DNA of 64,000 nt from Zygnema cylindricum (GCA_037447655.1 JBBHKE010003027.1:1-64000), one strand, 5' to 3'. Positions 33,320-46,290 are shown, counted from the first letter of the stretch. The notes: generated by a model from the sequence alone, not told the origin. Program-made: numbers and translations.

Positions 33320-36300
33320 GTAGCGCGATCGATTTCTGACATTTTATGCTCCCCGACAAAAAATGTTTGTCTTGTCGATCACAATTCCATAGATTCCATC
33401 CCAGCGTCTTCGCAAGCTGCCAATACGTACGGATGTCCACTTGAACAGTGCGATCTTTCGAGCGACGTTTCATTATGATTTTACTGTACGGTCATTTTTG
33501 GACGCATGTGTTTAGCACATGGATATTTTTAGCACGGGGTAATTGAATATCACGCCGAAAGACGACAAATTTTTTTGAACGGAAAACCGGCGTACGCGCT
33601 TTCTCAATTCGTACGGCATGTTTACAAACCGCGTAGAGTCAAAGGGCAAAAGAAAATCATTGGTCCAAAAAACCCTTATTTGGGTCAAAAATTGCAATTT
33701 TTTAGAGATGACCTAAAAAGTGGATCCATTACAGGAGTCATATTTTTGGCCAATAATTGATCAACACGTGGTCATAACAATCAGAATGGAAAACAAATAT
33801 AATTGAATGTCACGCATTTTTTTCTCGCTCGGAAGAAATAATTGTCTCGGCAGAAGACGACAAATTTATTTTGGAACGGAAAACCGGTGTACGCGCTTTC
33901 TCAATTCGAAAGCAAACCGCGTACAGCCAAAGAGCAAAAGAAAAAACAAATTCATAGATTCTCTGCTCTTTTTGTCGTGATTCGTGACCAAGTTTTAAAA
34001 TATTTGTCCTTTAGGATACGATTACTGACTAGTACTGTACTGTACCTTCCTCAATATGATTCGTGCAAGTTGCCAAGTGGCATGTGGAAGTCTCTCGCGC
34101 TGGTCCCGATATGCAACTTGACGGCGGACCGAAAAGCGAACATTTGAAAATCGTTGACTCGCTTTGAAGGAAAGTCAGCGATCCGTTTCTACGGTCAGGA
34201 TGAAGACTTCGAAACAGTTCCCGAACTACATCGCGCGTCGCTGTTAGGGCAAATCTCCATCGTAACGGAGAACCCTTTGTTAGAGAAAAATGTTAGCTTT
34301 TCCTGCCAATGACAAGAAAATGTTATTCGAACCTGTAAAGCATACGAAACGCTTAAAAAAGGGCTCTACGTTAACAATTATATTTGCTCTTTCCAAGGGT
34401 GAAGTTCCATTAGGACATTCTGTAGTTGTACGGCCAACATTACAGAATGCATACAAAGTTCCATTGGGCAGAGTTTGAAATCTACGTGTTAGAAATTGAG
34501 TGGTGCCACGTAACTATAGATTTGATATTAAAAATCGTCAATTATTTTCACACCGACCATAAATCTTCATTTGCGTACCATGTACGTGCGTACCAGGTCA
34601 TCGTTCAACACAACTTCTGTACTCTTTAAGACGCCTTGTCAGATACCACCTCATTTTTTTAGGGTTCTTGTTTTTTAGCGTGAAGAATGAGCGTTGCCAA
34701 AAATAGTGTGACGAATGGGCTCTAACAGAAATAGCGTGACAAAAGTGCGTTACGAGATTTCGTTTGAATCATAGTTCAAAAGTAGGCGTTTTTATGGTAG
34801 ACCTTTGGTCGGCGCCTTTATCGTAAGTTGTGTTATGGGCTTTTCATGTGATCTTCTTAGATCGCTACTTTGATCGGAGACCGTCCGATCGTCCGAATCT
34901 GACGGTGTAAATAACAAATTTTGGTCCAAATGTTTTAGTTGGTCCGAATAGGTCCGAATACAATATGGGTTATCATACCGTTTATCATGCCCCTTTATCA
35001 TGCTAGTTTATCACGCCCGTTTATCATACCCCTTTATCATGCCCGTTTATCATGCCCCTTTCTCATGCCCGTTACACGCGCATGGACTGTGTCCTGTTTA
35101 TCAAAACGTCTTAGTACTATTGTACTATTCATGTGGTGCGTACGGATATTTGTAGACGCGACCCAAATCAACACAAGGATTGACAGAAAATCGAGCAAAT
35201 GTTTACGACACGAAATCGTACTTGTTGAAAAGGACAGCTAGCTTCTGACTGCCAGCATCCTATAATCGGACGGTCACGAACGAATAATTGACGGCTAAAG
35301 ACTCTTTAGTGCACATTGCGGCTTTCATCTTTATTCATTCACAAGTTCGAGCAGCCAAGTTCTGACGCTCAATAACGATTGCCGAGGGAAATTTTCTTTT
35401 GCGACGTTAGCCCGAAAAAGCTACCCGTTTGCGACGTAGGCGGGGACAACGCCGCACTATGAGCGAGGGATTGCTGCGTTCGCTGGCGACGTCAGTCTGG
35501 AACCACAGCGTCTCGACCGAAAAGTGGGCCCGCTTAAAGGTTTTCAAACGGACGACCAAAGGTCTGCAATTTATAGCAAGACGGATTCCCACGTGAAAGA
35601 GACTTATTAGCTAAATGGCGATACGTTTAGGGTAATGATACCTTATATTTCCCACCCAAGCACCCGGCCCTCCGCTAAAACTGGTAGAAAAAAAGTATAA
35701 GAAAGAACTAATTGTCGCGACTATTTTTAGAGTCTAATTTTTTATTTCGAGATCAACTCCTAACTCTATGGATCAATACCCTTTTTTAGGAGGCCAAAAA
35801 AGATTTCCAAAATTTACTTTGTTTTTCACTTTTGCGCGTACAACGTATGGCTATTAATGTTAATGATTTTCTCGTCGCTAAAATTTTATTTTCTCCGTGC
35901 ACACGAGTCCGATTTTTGGTTGGACACTGCCATTCGGAAGATGAGAATTTTCCTTCCAAATGGTAACCGTCGAATTAACGATTTGACAAGTGTGCAGTGA
36001 GGAAAGATGTTTTAATTTATGAAAAAAACTAATAGCGATTCACGGTGTTCTATATTTATGGTTACCTCACGGGCGAGGAGTTATATGAAACATCATCCTC
36101 GTGGGCCGGCGACGAAAAAAGAGATCGGCACCGTACCGTGGGACTAGGGATGAAGTACAAGCGCGGTTGTCGTTTTTTCCCAATCTTCATGGAGGATGAA
36201 ATAACATAATAAAAGTATCCCCCAACTCAAGAGATAACCTTGCTTATTTGCAGTTTGATTATGAGTGCTTATATCCTTGTAGATTTTAATCATATTTATT

Positions 36301-36543
36301 GGCTTCAACTAGGCTTATGTTTGGTATGGAGAATCCGATGAGGTAAAAATTATATCGTGTATCGCTATTAGGGTTTCTATTTTTTTTCACCTCCTAAAAC
36401 ATCACTGCGCACGCATGTCCAATTTTTTTTATCGAAAACCGTGGATTAAAAGGAAAGAGCCCCCCCTTTCAATTCCAACTGTTTGATAACCCATCCGACA
36501 AGTGTGCAACGAGAAAAAATATTTTAAGTGGTTAATGGTGATG
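33320..36543 (+). repeat. Large repeat P, copy 2
   Basis: Collinear with 28332-31830; differs by small indels and substitutions. It contains the TTTATCATGCCCC array (about 34975-35075) and the shared MITE-S (about 35850-36045). It passes directly into repeat Q copy 2 at TGTTGAAGC. No conserved gene. Confidence 0.8.
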
Positions 36544-36978
36544 TGTTGAAGCTTAATTAGAGATTTTTGTGAGATTGTCGTGAGAGAATGTTTGTTGCAA
36601 TGAACAATTTTTAATATGTTTTATCTTCGAAGGATTACTTTTCGAGCCATACCCATTTGAATTACGTTTTCCTTTTTCATTTTGATTGGAGAAACATATT
36701 ATATGTTTTCTCTATTTTGAAATTCGTGTATGTAAAGGATTAAGTAAGCTGCGAGGCCGATGTAAAATAAGTAGGATTGGTTTCACATTATCTTTTGAAA
36801 CCTTTGGAGGAGTATTATTGGAACATGTTTTCAATTTTTTTAAGGGATTTTTTTTTTTTCAGTTTTAAAGGTTGTTGTTTAGTTTTGTTAATTTTTAAGC
36901 GTGGGAAACTCATAAGATGCCCATTTGGCAAATGCACTATATTTTCAACATGATCGAAAACATGTTTAGTGTGGAAAC

Positions 36979-38329
36979 TGTTGTTTTTGAAGATTTAGTT
37001 TCGTGCGTACGTGAAATTTGGTGCGCACACGACGTTTCGTGCGTATATATTTTACATGATGTACTGTGGAGTTTTGAACAGATTTGCGGTTCGGGGGAGT
37101 TAGTGTACGAGCAAAATTAAAGTGACGTGTGAGTGGCGGGAACAAACATTTGAAAATGTACGGCGGATCGCGAAGCGATCCGATACGAAATATGAATTTG
37201 TTGAAATGTACGCCGCAAGTACGAAACATAATGCGACAGGCGACATTTATGGAAAAGTACGTGACGCGACGGTACACATATTTTATTTGCGACAGTTGCA
37301 CTTATTGCAAACAACACGATTTTGGTACGAATAGGATTTCGAAGGTACAATATCATTTCGGCAAGTGGTTCGAGTTACACGTGGAGGTCCGACGGTGTCC
37401 GCCGCTATTTTACAAGGGTTCGTACGTATGTGATGACGAGTTACTGCGTGGACTTATCGACAAGTGACTAAGCAAGTTGTCACTTATGACGCGGATTTGT
37501 GGATGCGTCGGTGTAATTATTTAAAACATCAATATTTTGTTATATGCGAACTAATGATTTAGTGTTGACTAAAATAGTTTTATTTTACGTGATTAATGAG
37601 GATATCGACACTTTAATTTATGTGTCGTATTTGCAGACAAGTGTATGCTTACGATTGCTTGACTTTCAGGTGTACGCTTACGATTAGTTTTTCTTACTAA
37701 TTGGTTATTATGGTTAAATAGGATTTAATGACAGTTACGTAATTTATGTTGGTTATTTTGACACTTAGTGATTCGTTGACAGCTCGCAAGTGTATATATA
37801 GATTTGAGCTTCATTAGGAAAATCATCAATGCTGGTTAGAAAAGTAGGGACCGAAGATGTAGACTTTTAGGGTTGCCGATTAGGTCATGCACTTTGAATG
37901 ATATAATGATTATTTGATTATACTTTGATTATACATTTGTTTATGTGTGATGCATTCATTTATTATTATTTATATGTGTTAATTTTATGTTTGTTTGATA
38001 TGCATTATGTATGCATTTGTCCTAGGGTTTGTTTATGTTGATTACTCCATCAAACCTTAGTTGTGTTTGTTATGTCATGCATTGTCTTAGGGTTTGTTAT
38101 GATGATGGAGATATATTAAGCTTATATTCCATGAAACCCTAGATGATTTCATGCGTATGTGTATGCATGCTTGCTCCGTCTGTGTGCGGATGAATGATTG
38201 CATCTGTGTATGCATGTATGTTAAATGGAGGATGCATTTCAAATGATTGTTCATTGGCCTAGCTTTGCTTAACATTTTGTTTGATAGTTTGGGTTGCTTT
38301 TGCGGTCTATTTTAGACCAAAGAACAACA
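36979..38329. mobile_element. Solo LTR-like insertion, 1351 bp, unknown family
   Basis: Starts TGTTGTTTTTG and ends AAGAACAACA (7-bp inverted ends, TG..CA), with a perfect 5-bp duplication GAAAC at 36974-36978 and 38330-38334. Copy 1 of Q has one GAAAC at this point. Structure and size fit a solo LTR. The second half is T-rich with three TAGGGTTTG/AAACCCTAG motifs (38022-38145). The orientation of the parent element is unknown. Confidence 0.85.
37129..37467 (+). CDS. Unrecognised 112-codon ORF with Cys-rich motif, inside the solo LTR
   Basis: The open frame includes 'ICDSCTYCKQH' and later 'RRCPPLFYKGSYVC', spaced Cys residues that could form a zinc ribbon. Base composition here is higher in G+C than in the rest of the LTR. 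No family is recognised. An LTR that carries an ORF is unusual, and chance is possible. Confidence 0.25.
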   Translation: MSGGNKHLKMYGGSRSDPIRNMNLLKCTPQVRNIMRQATFMEKYVTRRYTYFICDSCTYCKQHDFGTNRISKVQYHFGKWFELHVEVRRCPPLFYKGSYVCDDELLRGLIDK

Positions 38330-40098
38330 GAAACACTCTCCTATTTCGCTTTTATTAATTTTTCCTACATTTGCACATATGTTGCTATAATAGTGAGTTT
38401 TTTTACCCAAAATTTTTTGAGCCAATGAAGCCCATCCAATTTAGTCAAGCAACATTGTTAAAAGGTTTTCTTAACCAAATTCATTAAATAGTGTTAAAAA
38501 CACAATGGCGCCGTGGTTTTTAGTAGTCCATGTGTTACTAGAAAGTATAACGTTGTCAAATTTAACCAAATGTCAAAGTCGATTTCAAGCTAAATTTAAC
38601 GGTCGAGCTTATCGAGCCATATCTCAATTTATAATATTATAGAAGCTCTAATTTATCCTTGATGGCGTGATCGTGTACACTTATGTTCGTGACCCTGGGT
38701 TGTCACGTGGTTGCAAGCCACGCCAATTTTGGAAACACTTTGTTTGTCGGCCAAATATTTAATGTGTGATTTATGGTTATGCTTGTGTTTGTTTCAACCG
38801 TCTCTTTTAAACAACCCACCTTTGTTTGTAACCAACTTAATACTCGTGGAAGGGTCCATTTTTCGTCGATGATCAAACAAAGAGGAGTTAGTTGTTGTTA
38901 GTGATTTAGAGAGAGATGCAAACGTGACATATATTGTATATTACCCCTTTAACAATATAATATAAATTTGGAAGTCCTCAAGTTGAGCTGGTTTTCCTCC
39001 ACTCTATTGAGAGGACCTACAGTGAAGTGGTCCTCACCTATATGTTTGAGGCAAATGTTTCACATTGTGTGCAATCACATAAAGGCGTGGCGACTTGAGA
39101 GGTACCGACCTGTATAGAACGTGGCTACACTTAGAGACACGACATACGAATTCGACACGTTCGTGGAGATGTTCGTATCTTTGTTAAATTAGTTTGTCCA
39201 CCTCCTTCGAGTGTGTGGGAAAACATGTCGAATTTAAGGGGCTTATAAGGTTGTAAATCATTTTAGTGGTCGCCCTTCGGCAACGCGACCCACTTTCGAC
39301 GAAACGCTATGGTGGACGAGAAATGTGACCTTCCAAAACTTCTATCAAGAGACCCGGTTCACATCAATGTCCTATGGGATTGTTGTCCGTAAGAAGCGTG
39401 CCTCGTTGTTGAACTAATGACGAGACTGCTTCGTCACTGAACTAGCGACGAGAATGCGTAGTCGCTAAACCAGTTGCGTAAATGCCTCGTCGATAAACCT
39501 TAATGTAGCTCCTACAAATTGTGGATTTGGAGTGTAGTTTATAACGTAGTTTTTAAGGGATTTTAGAAAGGGAATAATATTGTAAAACCTTGGGGAAATT
39601 ATCTAACATCTTAGTGTAAAACTCAAGCCAATGTTAGGACTTAGGCTTTGTTTCCAAAAAGGGATTTTTTTTAGGTGACCACAAAGTAGTTTATGTTACG
39701 AAAAGTAGATGTATATATGGGAGGCATTCCATTTGGAAAACGAATACAATATTTGCCCACAAGCTACTTTGCCTTCATATTAATTATACTACATTTACTC
39801 TTGTGAGGTTAACAAAAGACAATTTTTTCACATTGCTCAAAGTTCTCCTTTGGTGCATTGAGATTGCCTTGTGAATGCGTTGTAAAGGATCTTGACGAGG
39901 AGAGTGAGTGTTAGAGAGAGTGCTTTTTTGTTAACTCTATTTTAGGTTAAAGGGCCTGATGCAAACATAAATTAACGCTAATTTATACACCTAACACTAA
40001 TTTGGATGTAGTCACGATAGTATGTGTTCACATATTCGGCGCTTGAACATGTGAGAATAGGGTCTCGCAATTTTCTCTTGTCTTTATGACTTGGAAAT

Positions 40099-41276
40099 TG
40101 AAACTCTGAGACCTTCATTGGCCCTCAGAGTATGCATATCCAAAAGAAGCTAATCTAGATAGTGCCGACTCTAAGTTAATATAAACCCAAATGACTGACC
40201 CCTTGACAGTCACAATCCCAATATAGATTCACCCCTGTGAAATAACACTTTCTGTGTGCCTTCGTTCCACCACAGAATGCAAAGTTAGAATATGAGATTT
40301 GGACACATTCACCCACTTTGACTTTCCCTTATAAATGCAGCCACCCTGGCAGACAAAAACTCTGACCGACTACACCCTGTGTAGCCTGGACTCCCCTGAG
40401 TCCGCAGCAAAAAGAATCACTGAAAATGGTCAAGTAAATTGATAGTTATGGCTGGCCAAAGTTTGCCATTTATACAGAGTGCTCTCTGGGAGAGGCAGCT
40501 GCCTACCCAAAATTTTCTAAGTCCTATTCCCTCTCTAAAACTCTATCTACTGAAGTACGGCACCAATCAAATTACTGTGTCGTACAGAAAAGTACAGGTG
40601 CCGGTGTACTTTATGTACGGCCATTGTACGACATGGCCAAAATGTCGACAGGTGTCAAATCAGGAATAGTTCCTGTAATCTCCGGAATTCCCGTAGTCCA
40701 ATGTTATCACGCCACGTGTCATCTGACGTGGCAAAGACCGTAAAACGCCAAAAATGCCTTTTCCGTGATCGCGACGCCTATCGTGGCCGTTCGATCAAAA
40801 CCGGCTATAATCCTAGCCGCTGAAATTCGACGCGCGGTATTTGTTTCGCTATCGAAACAAATGCGCGGTATCCGTTCTGTCCACATACCGTACTTCGTAC
40901 TAAATCAAACTGTATCTATGTACGAAGTATCTATTAGCTGTTAAACGGATTAATCTACATATGACGATTTATATATTTATCAAACCCTATATATCGTAAT
41001 ATTCGTCCTAGACTTAACGGCTAGAGCTAACGGCTATTGCGGATTGATTGACGGCAGGCTAGGATCAATTCCTGGGTCCCTCAACTAGCTTTTGGTAAGT
41101 CTACCTATTTCACCCCCTGTCTTCTCTAGAGAGCCTAGGCAGCCATGGCTCTAGCTCCCTATCCAGCCTTCAGTGACTACAACAAGTGTGGGGGCTTGGA
41201 TAGGGGAGTTAGAGGCAGACCGCCTCAGCTCTTTTTCTATCCTAATATAGACCTAGAAAATACTCAAATATCAACA
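40099..41276 (-). mobile_element. Solo LTR, Copia-B family, inverted
   Basis: 1178 bp. Read on the - strand it starts TGTTGATATTTGAGTATTTTC and ends GGTCTCAGAGTTTCA. A perfect duplication GAAAT lies at 40094-40098 and 41277-41281. It resembles the Copia-B 5' LTR start (52385) closely and is slightly more distant from LTR-1. Confidence 0.92.
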
Positions 41277-41452
41277 GAAATAAAATTTGAAAGCACTTTT
41301 CTTTGGCGACGCACTCATTTTCCAGTGTCGACGCCTTTATCTGACACTTATTATGTACGTCTGTACCATATAACGAGCAGTTTTACTACGGAATACTACG
41401 GAATGACACTTTTAGTGCAGTGTTGTACACTATTTAAAATCAGTTGAAAGTA

Positions 41453-41667
41453 CACCGCCAATCGTTATTAGCGTTGTGTACGCTAATTCCGTCCCGCTTT
41501 TTTTTATTTATTCTCAAACAGAATTATCCACACTATTTAAAAAAAACCCTAATCCCTAATTAGAATAGACGATTTCTTCAAAAAATTTCAAATTCCCAAT
41601 TAGCGTAAACCACGCTAATTATTCGTATACGCTAAAAAAACTTACACGCTAATAACGATTGGCGGTG
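41453..41667. mobile_element. MITE, 215 bp, with proven empty site
   Basis: Perfect ends CACCGCCAATCGTTATTAGCGT and ACGCTAATAACGATTGGCGGTG are flanked by TA at 41451-41452 and 41668-41669. Q copy 1 reads AAAGTAGAGTAATAAACG at this site, which shows insertion with TA duplication. Subterminal repeats 'ACGCTAAT' recur inside. Confidence 0.93.
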
Positions 41668-41865
41668 TAGAGTAATAAACGTTAATTTAGCTATATTAAC
41701 GTAAACCATTTTTTGAGTTAAGTTTGATGAAGTTGTAGTATTATTTTTGATTAAATATTTATATATTTTTTATTTTAAAAATGAAGTCAAAGTTGGTCAA
41801 CGCATTTTATACACAATGCACCTGTTCCATGCGCATATTCATTATTTTTTTCATGCGTGCTTTTT

Positions 41866-43790
41866 ATGCGTTTGGTACCTCTAGGATTGTACGTAGATTT
41901 TACCCAGGAAACCGGAAGAATTGTAGCATTTACCTTCCCAGAACGAGGTAAATTTACGCGATCAAAGTTGTTAAGATTTTCATGACATCCCACGTCAGTA
42001 ACTTTTTCGAACGTACGGATCGGTTTCTTGTTAGTACTGGTACTAACAGGAAAATAGTACTGGCTGTACTTTCTAGATAAATGTACATAACGCACAATTA
42101 ATGGTCATGTTCTAAACGTCATCTTTATTTTCTGGTTAGGTCACTTGTTGAAATCCGACATCGACGTCTAAACATTTGTTATTACGTCCAAAAAATGATC
42201 ATTGCATGGCAATTTGCAAAGATCATGGTGACGGACCGTACAGTCTCCGACCTCTCTGGTCCAAAGAAAAATGTTTACTGCTGCACGTGCTTTCAGAAGC
42301 CGTACAGTATCTAGAATGATATACTACATGCATCGGACGATAATATGCACTTAAACCATTTTACACGTGTAATCGACGGTTTGTGTAACCTGCCAAATCT
42401 CAGGTAGCGCGACTAATCGATATTAGTTCCAGGACTGTCCAAAAAATCGGCTTGCAAGCTGCCTACTTGGGGAATGCATTCTCCCGCCCGAAATAGCTCT
42501 GCTGCTGCGCTGGCGCCTAGGGGAAGAATATTCGTGACAGTTTGGCAGCTAGTGCGCGGGCGGGCACATGGGCTCAGCCGGTTGTCGATGATTCCATGAG
42601 AAGGAAGGTCAGCCGGATTTTTGGGTCATACCAACGGTCGGATTTTCGTCATAGACCACTTGGCGGGAATTTTTCATCGTAAAATATTTAAATATTGCTC
42701 AGCACGGTTGTCCTGTACGGAATCTTTACGACAGCGGGCAGTGGGACGCCTAACTTTCAATTTTCACGTCCCGACAACTTAACATAGAGCAGAACGTTTC
42801 GACGGAACTTTATGGTCCTCGTGTGTTATTTCCAAATCGCCACGTCGATTCCAAAAAAACTAAGTACAAAATTTCGTCGCAGCATACTTCAATGTGATTC
42901 GCTGTCGAGACGCTAAGCCTAAAAGTCAAGCGACTCGCCAGAAAAGTTCCGTGTGTTTTGTGACGATTTCTTTAAATGCGAACCTATACGACAACGTAGC
43001 ATGTCGCATTTGTTCACGTGTTTTTCCGGGAGCAGTTCTCGAGATCGGACCAATTATGTCTCTTTTGTGACGACGTGACAGATTTGCCAGAATTTTCTTT
43101 AAGATTTTAGATTTACCAGAATTCGGGCAATCTGGATGAACATATTATTTTGTTTCAGTGAAGTACACTGTACACGTGTAGGAAAATAAGCGGCACGCAT
43201 GATTCGCCGCGGCCTTCGCAGCGATTGGTTGTTATGGCAGCTCTCGATGTTTCCAGGTCGTCGCATCGCCTCGCAGCGACTCGCGCAAAGTACACACCGT
43301 GAATCGTAATTAGTGTTGATGTTTTTTTCGTGTCTTAAAGCATATTTTCTCCGTACACACATGTCGGATTGTGGATCTGACGGTTGTGACTATATTCAGC
43401 TTACGAATGGCGGTCTTAAATTGAAAACTGGACAAGTGTGTACGAGAAAATATGTTTTCAGTGGCTACAAAAGTATTAACGCTAATTACGATTCACGGTG
43501 TAGCAAAGGACTCGTGTCCTTTCCGTGTTGGCGCACATGGATTCGCCCAGTCGCCCAAGCTGCGTGTACGGAAAAAATAGTAAATAATCGTTTTAAATGC
43601 ACGTGAGGTCTTGCCATTCATCATTGCGCCACAAGACCTTCCGAGCAAGTGGAGAGCCTTAACATTCATTCCGTACAGCTATGCGACATCCAATGATCAA
43701 TAGTATTGGAGCACGGGCATGGCGATACTCGATATCCTGCATACGATATCAGTATCTTATTGGAGTCATGGACTCATGGTACTGTAGGGC
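41866..43790 (+). repeat. Large repeat R, copy 2
   Basis: Follows Q directly and leads directly into P copy 3. Collinear with 25650-27120 apart from an extra block near 42730-42870 and a MITE-S. No gene is recognised in it. Confidence 0.75.
43293..43500. mobile_element. MITE-S, near-intact reference copy
   Basis: Left CACCGTGAATCGTAATTAGTG, right CGCTAATTACGATTCACGGTG, TA on both sides (two extra bases on the left). Inside are a second inverted pair (tctccgtacacacatgtc / gacaagtgtgtacgagaaaa) and 'cgaatggcggtcttaaattg'. R copy 1 lacks it. Confidence 0.85.
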
Positions 43791-43794
43791 TTCT

Positions 43795-45039
43795 CGATTT
43801 CTGACATTTTATGCTCCCCGACAAAGTAATTTGTCTTTGTCGGTCACATTTCCATAGATTCCATCCCAGCGTCTTTGCAACTTGCCAGGCTGTCCTGACG
43901 TCCACTTTGAACAGTGCGATCTTTCGAGCGACGTTTAGCATCATGTACTGTACGAACATTTTTGGACGCATTATTTTAGCACATGGCGTCATGGCCTTGT
44001 AATATATTTTTCGCACGGGAGAATTAAATGTCACGACACAAGACGACAAATTTGTTTTGAACGGAAAACCGGCGTACGCGCTTTCTCAATTCATACGGCA
44101 TGTTTACAAACCGCGCAGAGTCAAAGGGCAATTGAAAATCATTGGTCCAATAAAAGCCTGATTTGGGGTCAAACAATTGCAATTTTTTAGAGATGACCTA
44201 AAAAGTGGATCCATTGCAGGAGTCATTATTTTGGCCAATAATTGATCAACACGTGGTCATCACAAACAGAATGGAAAAAAAATGCTGGAACAAATAAAAT
44301 ATGTGAAAAAACATTTTTCCGTCGGTTTTGACGCGTCACAGATTTTTTTCCGGATCGATTCGCAAATCGAACGGATGAAGATTCCATTTGAATTTTGGCA
44401 GTTCTTTGGTATCCTGATTTTTTGTCAGCAGCGAAGACGACACCGTGTATCGCTATTAGTGTTAATGTTAATTCACCGCTTAAAACATATTTTCTCCGTA
44501 CACACTAGTCCAATATTCAATTTGAGACCGCCAATCGGAAGCTGAGAATCTTACCTTTCCATCGCCACCGTCAGATCCACAATCCGACAAGTGTGTACGG
44601 AGAAAAGAACTGTCTGTTTTTCTACCACGGTCTGTTTTTTATGGCCCCAGCCCGAAGTATCAAACCCGACAAATCCCAAAAAGTACAATAGTACCGTGTC
44701 TTTTGCTGAGAAAACGATTCGTCGTTTGTCTGCTCCGTTTTGTCGTGGCACGATCTTAAAATATTTGTCCTTTAAGATACGATTACTGACTAATACGGTA
44801 CGTCCTCCATATGAATTCTGCAAATTGCCAAGTGGCATGCGGAAGTCTCTCGCGCGCTGGTCCCGATATGCAACTTGACGGCGGACCGAAAAGCGAACAT
44901 TTGAAAATCGTTGACTCGCTTTGAAGGAAAGCCGGCGACCCGTTTCAACGGTCAGGATGAAGACTGCGAAACGGTTCCCGAACTACATCGCGCGTCGCTG
45001 TTAGGGCTAATCTCCATAGTAACAGAGAAGCCTTTGTTA
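43795..45039 (+). repeat. Large repeat P, copy 3 (partial)
   Basis: Matches the first part of P up to 'agcctttgttag', where homology ends. The stretch 44281-44740 is replaced by other sequence that includes half of a MITE-S (about 44449-44607, starting ACACCGTGTATCGCTATTAG). Confidence 0.75.
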
Positions 45040-45530
45040 GTAATTGTACAAGAAACAATATTACTGCCGTACAGAGGACTCGGTTTCATAGGGTACAACT
45101 AACACTTTATCCGCGCCCTTAAATTTTGACCCCTGAACCTTAGATAGAATATGAAATACTATTTTTCTCTTTACCTTAAAATGGACACGGTTTAATTAGC
45201 GACCTTTGTTAGGATTATTGGGAGAATCGGCCGATCAGCCGAAATCAGAGGTCGCAAAAGTCAAAAAAAATCATACCCGAAACCGACCGTTTTTTTTTTT
45301 TTCAAAATCTGAGTAACCGACGCCCGACCGAGTTTTGTCACGCTCCAAAATTGTTAACCGTTTACCGACCGTTGTTTACGAAATTTTTTTTTAACCGAAT
45401 CTTGATTTTTCGCGACTAACCGTGCCCGCCCGTAACCGAAAAAGTACAAAATTAATCAATGTACGACGGAATAAGCCAATAATTACGAATTGTCGCGTTC
45501 CCTAAGATTTGCGAAATGAATAGTGTACTA

Positions 45531-46070
45531 CACCGCCAATCGCTATTAGCGTGTAGGTTTCATTAGCGTATACAAATAATTACCGTGGTGTACGCTATTT
45601 AAGAATTTGAAAATTTTGGAAAAAATCATACATTCTAATTGTTTGATTATGGTAATTTGGATCTTTGAAAAAAAAAATGTCGGTCGCAAACATGTTTACA
45701 CTAATATAGGTCTCCGTACAAAATCTGACAAATCGTAAACAAATCGTACATTCACACGGTCGAAACGCGGCTGTCGGACGAATATGTGCGAGCGGGATTT
45801 TTTACGACCTGGTTATTTTTCCTTTTTAGAACGCACATTCTCATGCGTCCGCGGTTACTAAAACTAATTTATTGTAATTTTTAACTTAAAAAGGTACATT
45901 TATGTACGGTCTGACACTGACCGTACACCACTCTATTTAAGAGACAACGTACTGAATATAACCCTAAATAGAATAAAGAAAAAAAAAGAATAAACTACGC
46001 TATTTGAGAATAAAACAAAAAAAAAGCGGGACGGGATTAGCGTACACAACGCTAATAGCGATTGGCGGTG
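45531..46070. mobile_element. MITE-L, 540 bp, inside the hAT-like element
   Basis: Ends CACCGCCAATCGCTATTAGCG and CGCTAATAGCGATTGGCGGTG are perfect, with TA on both sides. It interrupts the 62-bp minisatellite at '..aatagtgtacta'. Confidence 0.9.
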
Positions 46071-46074
46071 TAGT

Positions 46075-46290
46075 GTGTCAGATTTGCGACGCTTTATCGC
46101 GTTGCCTAAGATTTGCGAAATGAATATTGTACTACCGTGTCAGATTTGCGACGCTTTGTCGCGTTCCCTAAGATTTTCGAAATGAATAGTGTACTACCGT
46201 GTCAGATTTGCGACGCTTTGTCGCGTTCCCTTTGATTTGCGAAATAAATAGCTTACTACAGTACCGTGTCAGATTTGCGACGCTAATCAT
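46075..46290 (+). repeat. 62-bp minisatellite (about 3.5 units, plus part of one left of the MITE)
   Basis: Units begin 'gtgtcagatttgcgacgc' at 46075, 46137, 46199 and 46266. A partial unit at 45490-45530 lies on the other side of the MITE-L, so the array predates that insertion. Confidence 0.85.

Larger units (their letters stand above)
36544..41865 (+). repeat. Large repeat Q, copy 2, with three insertions
   Basis: Same unit as 19676-22261. Insertions: solo LTR 36979-38329 (duplication GAAAC), inverted solo LTR 40099-41276 (duplication GAAAT), MITE 41453-41667 (duplication TA). Copy 1 has the single, uninterrupted target at each place. Confidence 0.9.

Noticed and set aside
46075-46290. 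Regular repeats that could suggest a CRISPR-like array
   Set aside because: Whole 62-bp units are repeated with no unique spacers, in a plant nuclear context.
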